Assembly (NCBI GenBank): GCA_934617425.1
Contig: CAKTUD010000001.1
Coordinates: forward strand, 372,001 to 436,000
Direction of reading: 5' to 3'
From: an uncultured Eggerthellaceae bacterium
GTDB taxonomy: Bacteria > Actinomycetota > Coriobacteriia > Coriobacteriales > Eggerthellaceae
Length of the DNA stretch: 64,000 nucleotides
Both the position numbers and the translations under genes were made by a program. Shown in pieces: positions 61,005-64,000 of this stretch. The notes beneath the pieces were generated by a model, which worked only from the letters and a program-made list of their open reading frames with translations, had not been told where the DNA came from and did not search any database. Positions within the stretch are counted from its first letter, which is position 1, and every line of letters starts with the position of its first letter.

Positions 61005-61922
61005 ATGAAAATCACCGTGCAGCAATTGCGCTATCTGCTTAGAACCGTCGAATCAGGATCGATCAACACGGCGGCGAAACAGCTGGGCATCTCGAAAAGC
61101 ACGCTTTCTGAATCGCTGATCCAGCTTGAAACGGAGTTAGGGTTTTCCGTTCTCGATCGCAGTAAACGGGGCGTTGCGCCAACGGACAGGGGATTCAAGG
61201 TCGTGCGCGCCGCGCAACGCGTGGTCGACGAGATGGATTTGTTCGAGAGGCAGTTTTGCGCATCCGATGGCGCGGCGCGCACGTTCTCAGTTCTTACTTT
61301 GCCGCTCGGCTTCGCGCTCGATGCGCTCATGAGGGTTTCGAGCGCCCATGGCGACGATGCCTTCAACGTCGAGGTGGCTCAGAATCCGCGCATTGCCTAC
61401 GAGGTAAGCGAGGGTAATTGCGACATCGGCATCCTGTTCCTCTCGGAGGGGAACGAGGGCGCCTTACGTGGTTACATCGAGCGCGAGCAGCTCGAATTTC
61501 ATGAGCTGTTCAAGACGCCGTATTACGTGTTCATGAACAAAAGCCATCCGCTTGCTGGGAAGGATATGGTTTCGCTGGCCGATTTAGCCCCGTATCCTAC
61601 CTTTTCCTATGAGGAGTACTTCTATCTGAATCCGTTGCGCATGAAGGAAATGCGCGAGGCACTCGGCAGCCACGACAAGAATCGGGCGAATGAGGTTCTT
61701 TTCGGGTCATTGCGCGAGCTTATGGAAAATATCGTCGACGTGAACGGTTACGCGATCTGGTGTAACATCTTGCCCTCCATCTCCGAAGGGGCGGGTACGG
61801 TTGCGGTTCCTCTTGATAGCGACAAACTCATGAGCTTGGGATACGTCGTGCCGAAGGGCACGGTCGTCGACGGACCTCTCAAAGAATACATCGATGCGAT
61901 AATGGCGTACGCCGAGGGGTAG
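61005..61922 (+). CDS. LysR-family transcriptional regulator
   Basis: The 305-residue protein begins with the LysR winged helix (TVQQLRYLLRTVESGSINTA, AKQLGISKSTLSESLIQLE) and the linker helix. A two-lobe ligand-binding domain follows, with GFALDALMRVSS and MNKSHPLAG typical of the first lobe. It probably controls the divergent anion transporter and phosphatase genes, with an anionic substrate as ligand. GGAGGCC precedes the ATG. No unusual features are present. Confidence 0.9.
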   Translation: MKITVQQLRYLLRTVESGSINTAAKQLGISKSTLSESLIQLETELGFSVLDRSKRGVAPTDRGFKVVRAAQRVVDEMDLFERQFCASDGAARTFSVLTLPLGFALDALMRVSSAHGDDAFNVEVAQNPRIAYEVSEGNCDIGILFLSEGNEGALRGYIEREQLEFHELFKTPYYVFMNKSHPLAGKDMVSLADLAPYPTFSYEEYFYLNPLRMKEMREALGSHDKNRANEVLFGSLRELMENIVDVNGYAIWCNILPSISEGAGTVAVPLDSDKLMSLGYVVPKGTVVDGPLKEYIDAIMAYAEG

Positions 61923-62043
61923 CGTGTTTACCAGATCGGCTGAACGGCTCGGCATGCAGCCGTTTACCCCGCTAAAGGGGGCGCTTGCGTTAAAGAACGG
62001 ATAAAACGGGCGGATGTAGGCCGTTCGGGCGTTTTGCGCCCTT

Positions 62044-62049
62044 TATAAT
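62044..62049 (+). promoter_or_regulatory. Candidate -10 element of the NhaC-family gene
   Basis: TATAAT lies about 167 bases before the NhaC start. The hairpin GGGCG-TTTTG-CGCCC (62028-62042) just before it may end the lysR transcript. No good -35 is visible. The leader to 62215 shows no recognised riboswitch. Confidence 0.4.
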
Positions 62050-62215
62050 AAGCCCGCAAATTTCAACCCTGCAGCGCAAAGCGATGGCCCAGGTTTGCGA
62101 TCGGCGCCTGCAAGCGCAATTCGCATGCGGTTCTCCAAACCACATGGTGTTTTGCCTTTGCAAGCATTGTTCGCTGGTTTGGCGGCGTCTAGCGCGCAAA
62201 TAACAAGGAGGACGA

Positions 62216-63781
62216 ATGGAATTCGTCAACACATTCTGGGCGCTCGTGCCGCCGATAGTCGCTATCGTCTTGGCTCTGATCACCAAAGAGACGTTCAGCT
62301 CGCTGTTCATCGGTATCGTGGTCGGCGCCGCTCTTCTGGCCGGCCTCGACCCTATTTCCACGCTGAACAACATCATCAGCAACGAGATCCCCGCAGCCGA
62401 TGGTTCCGATCCGCTGGCCGTGGGCTTCATCCATGCGATCAGCGATGCGAGCAATGCTGGTATCTTCATCTTCCTGATCATGTTGGGGGCAATGGTTGCC
62501 CTCATCAACGCGGCCGGTGGTTCGGCGGCGTTCGGTAAGTGGGCTGCGTCGCACATTAAAACGCGTGCGGGCGCGCAGCTAGCCACGTTCGTTCTGGGCG
62601 TGCTCATCTTCGTGGACGACTACTTCAACTGTTTGACGGTTGGCTCGGTCATGCGTCCCGTTACCGATGCGTGCAAGATCAGTCGCGCCAAACTGGCATA
62701 CATCATCGATGCCACGGCGGCTCCTATCTGCATGATCGCGCCGATTTCCTCGTGGGCGGCGGCTGTTTCGGCTACTGCCGCCGACCTCGATAACGGCATG
62801 AGCGGCATCCAGCTGTTTATCTCGGCGATTCCGTTCAATTTCTACTCGTTGCTCACCATCGTGTTCGTGATCGCCTTGTGCGTCATGGGTTTCGATTATG
62901 GCCCCATGGCCAAAAAAGAACTCGAGGCATATCGCAGCGGCGAGCTTGGCTCGCTCGGTGGAGAAACCAAGACGACCAACGACCGCGCTTCGCTTTGGGA
63001 CATGCTGGTACCAGTCATCCTGTTGATCATTTTCTGCATCATCGGCATGCTTTACGTGGGCGGTTTCTGGGATCCCGAGGCTGACGGCTATATGAGCCTT
63101 GTGGGCGCTTTCGCCGATACAAGCGCTTCCGTCGGTTTGCCGTGGGGCTGCATCATCGCGCTTATCCTGAGCATGGCCTACCTTATCTGCCGCAAGGTGA
63201 TTTCGTTCAATCGCGCCATGGATTGCTTGATCGACGGTTTCAAGGCCATGGTGCCGGCGCTTATGATCCTCACGTTCGCGCTTACGCTCAAGCTCACCAC
63301 CACCGCACTTGGCGCCGACGTGTTCGTCGCGGGCCTTATGGAGGGCGCCGCTGCCGGCTTGTTCAACATGCTGCCTGCCATCATCTTCTTGGTGGCGGTG
63401 TTCCTGGCATTCTCGACGGGTACCAGCTGGGGCACGTTCGGTATCCTCATCCCTATCGTCACCGCGATTTTCGCAACCAGCGATTATACGCTGATGACTA
63501 TCGGCATTTCGGCCTGCTTGGCCGGTGCCGTGTGCGGCGATCATATCTCGCCGATTTCCGACACCACCGTCATGGCGTCGGCGGGTGCCAACGTTAACCA
63601 TATCGTGCACGTGAACACGCAGCTGCCTTATGCGCTTACCGTTGCGGGTGTGTCGTTTATCTGCTTCGTGGTGGCGGGCTTCGTGCAAAACGTGTTCGTG
63701 TGCTTGGGCGTCGGCATCGTTTTGATCATCGGCGTGCTGCTGGTGTTGAAGCGCGCTGTGGGCGTGAAGGTCGAGGCTTAG
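62216..63781 (+). CDS. NhaC-family Na+/H+ antiporter
   Basis: The 521-residue protein has about 12 membrane helices and family blocks: WALVPPIVAIVLALITKETF at the start, FVDDYFNCLTVGSVMRPVTD with the acidic ion-binding region, and PICMIAPISSWAAAVS. Near the end are FSTGTSWGTFGILIPIV and CGDHISPISDTTVMAS. These exchange Na+ for H+, or a malate/lactate-type anion in MleN-like members, so the true substrate may be an organic acid. AGGAGG precedes the ATG. A strong terminator follows. Confidence 0.88.
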   Translation: MEFVNTFWALVPPIVAIVLALITKETFSSLFIGIVVGAALLAGLDPISTLNNIISNEIPAADGSDPLAVGFIHAISDASNAGIFIFLIMLGAMVALINAAGGSAAFGKWAASHIKTRAGAQLATFVLGVLIFVDDYFNCLTVGSVMRPVTDACKISRAKLAYIIDATAAPICMIAPISSWAAAVSATAADLDNGMSGIQLFISAIPFNFYSLLTIVFVIALCVMGFDYGPMAKKELEAYRSGELGSLGGETKTTNDRASLWDMLVPVILLIIFCIIGMLYVGGFWDPEADGYMSLVGAFADTSASVGLPWGCIIALILSMAYLICRKVISFNRAMDCLIDGFKAMVPALMILTFALTLKLTTTALGADVFVAGLMEGAAAGLFNMLPAIIFLVAVFLAFSTGTSWGTFGILIPIVTAIFATSDYTLMTIGISACLAGAVCGDHISPISDTTVMASAGANVNHIVHVNTQLPYALTVAGVSFICFVVAGFVQNVFVCLGVGIVLIIGVLLVLKRAVGVKVEA

Positions 63782-63829
63782 GCAATCGCTCGTGGGCGTG
63801 CTGGGCATGCACCTCGATAGCGATTGTGG

Positions 63830-63862
63830 GGGCTCGCTCGATATAGAGCGAGCCCTTTTTTG
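63830..63862 (+). terminator. Rho-independent terminator after the NhaC gene
   Basis: GGGCTCGCTC and GAGCGAGCCC form a perfect 10-bp stem with a 6-base loop followed by seven T residues. Confidence 0.93.
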
Positions 63863-63913
63863 TTGCGGCATCGGTCGAAGAGGGGCGAGACTGCTGGTGC
63901 TGGGCGGTCCCTT

Positions 63914-64000
63914 TTATTGCGCGAAGCGCATGAGGGCCGCCACGTATTCCTGTTCGACGTCGGTAAGGCTGTGGTCGCGGCGAACGATGTAGCCCATGTG
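63914..64000 (-). CDS. C-terminal end of a LysR-family regulator (partial)
   Basis: The minus-strand frame enters from the right edge and gives 28 residues, MGYIVRRDHSLTDVEQEYVA and then a short tail, before a TAA stop. The sequence resembles the last helix of LysR ligand-binding domains and the end of the LysR protein at 61005-61922. The call is tentative because only the tail is visible. Confidence 0.45.
   Translation of the reverse strand, partial: HMGYIVRRDHSLTDVEQEYVAALMRFAQ

Overview
The window looks like a chromosomal segment of a GC-rich, anaerobic Coriobacteriia actinobacterium (probably Eggerthellales). The evidence is the FhaA-FhaB-PstP-(RodA-PBP)-PknB cell-wall signalling cluster, a fused MurT-GatD lipid II amidation enzyme, two OFA-type MFS transporters, many small-molecule transporters and the codon and base use. 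No 16S gene is present, so the genus is not assigned.

Layout. 1-6.5 kb: end of an activase/dehydratase-like gene, a nitroreductase, two paralogous MFS transporters (the second behind a long structured leader) and an M20 amidohydrolase. 6.6-14.4 kb: one operon-like run of two FHA proteins, a PP2C phosphatase, a single-chain RodA-transpeptidase fusion and a PASTA kinase. 14.5-24 kb: tRNA-Arg, tRNA-Thr, MurT-GatD, an LCP glycopolymer transferase, RlmH, exonuclease III, FolE, an ACT protein, a CorC/HlyC protein and an amidohydrolase. 24-29.5 kb: an AraC regulator divergent from a two-gene ABC transporter, then Ogt and tRNA-fMet.

29.7-48 kb is an accessory region with lower GC and many broken genes: an M-class sirtuin, 5'-truncated remnants of a WYL regulator and of RtcB meeting head to head, an intact WYL regulator, a degraded AbiE toxin-antitoxin pair, an ArdA stub and an IS200/IS605-like end. 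It then holds a compact type V-A CRISPR-Cas locus. A strong promoter in an AT-rich island (about 37.0 kb) precedes a co-directional series: a NYN-LOTUS RNase-like gene broken by a one-base frameshift, two unrecognised proteins, a HicB-like/HTH protein, a divergent 1216-residue Cas12a, Cas4, Cas1, Cas2 and an array of 7 identical 36-bp repeats with 6 spacers. This locus is the most interesting part of the window. Its Cas12a keeps the RuvC and Nuc residues but appears to have Arg in place of the pre-crRNA-processing His, and the repeat has a one-base change in the conserved handle. A YafQ/DinJ-like toxin-antitoxin pair and a stub of a second antitoxin close the region.

48-64 kb returns to ordinary chromosome: vitamin B6 synthesis (PdxS, PdxT) divergent from a MocR/PdxR-like regulator, a SulP-like permease lacking STAS, an MFS exporter, an unusual MFS-CBS fusion, an alkaline-phosphatase-superfamily enzyme next to a DASS-like anion transporter with a divergent LysR regulator, an NhaC-family antiporter, and the 3' end of another LysR gene. 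All functional calls come from reading motifs; no database search was run.
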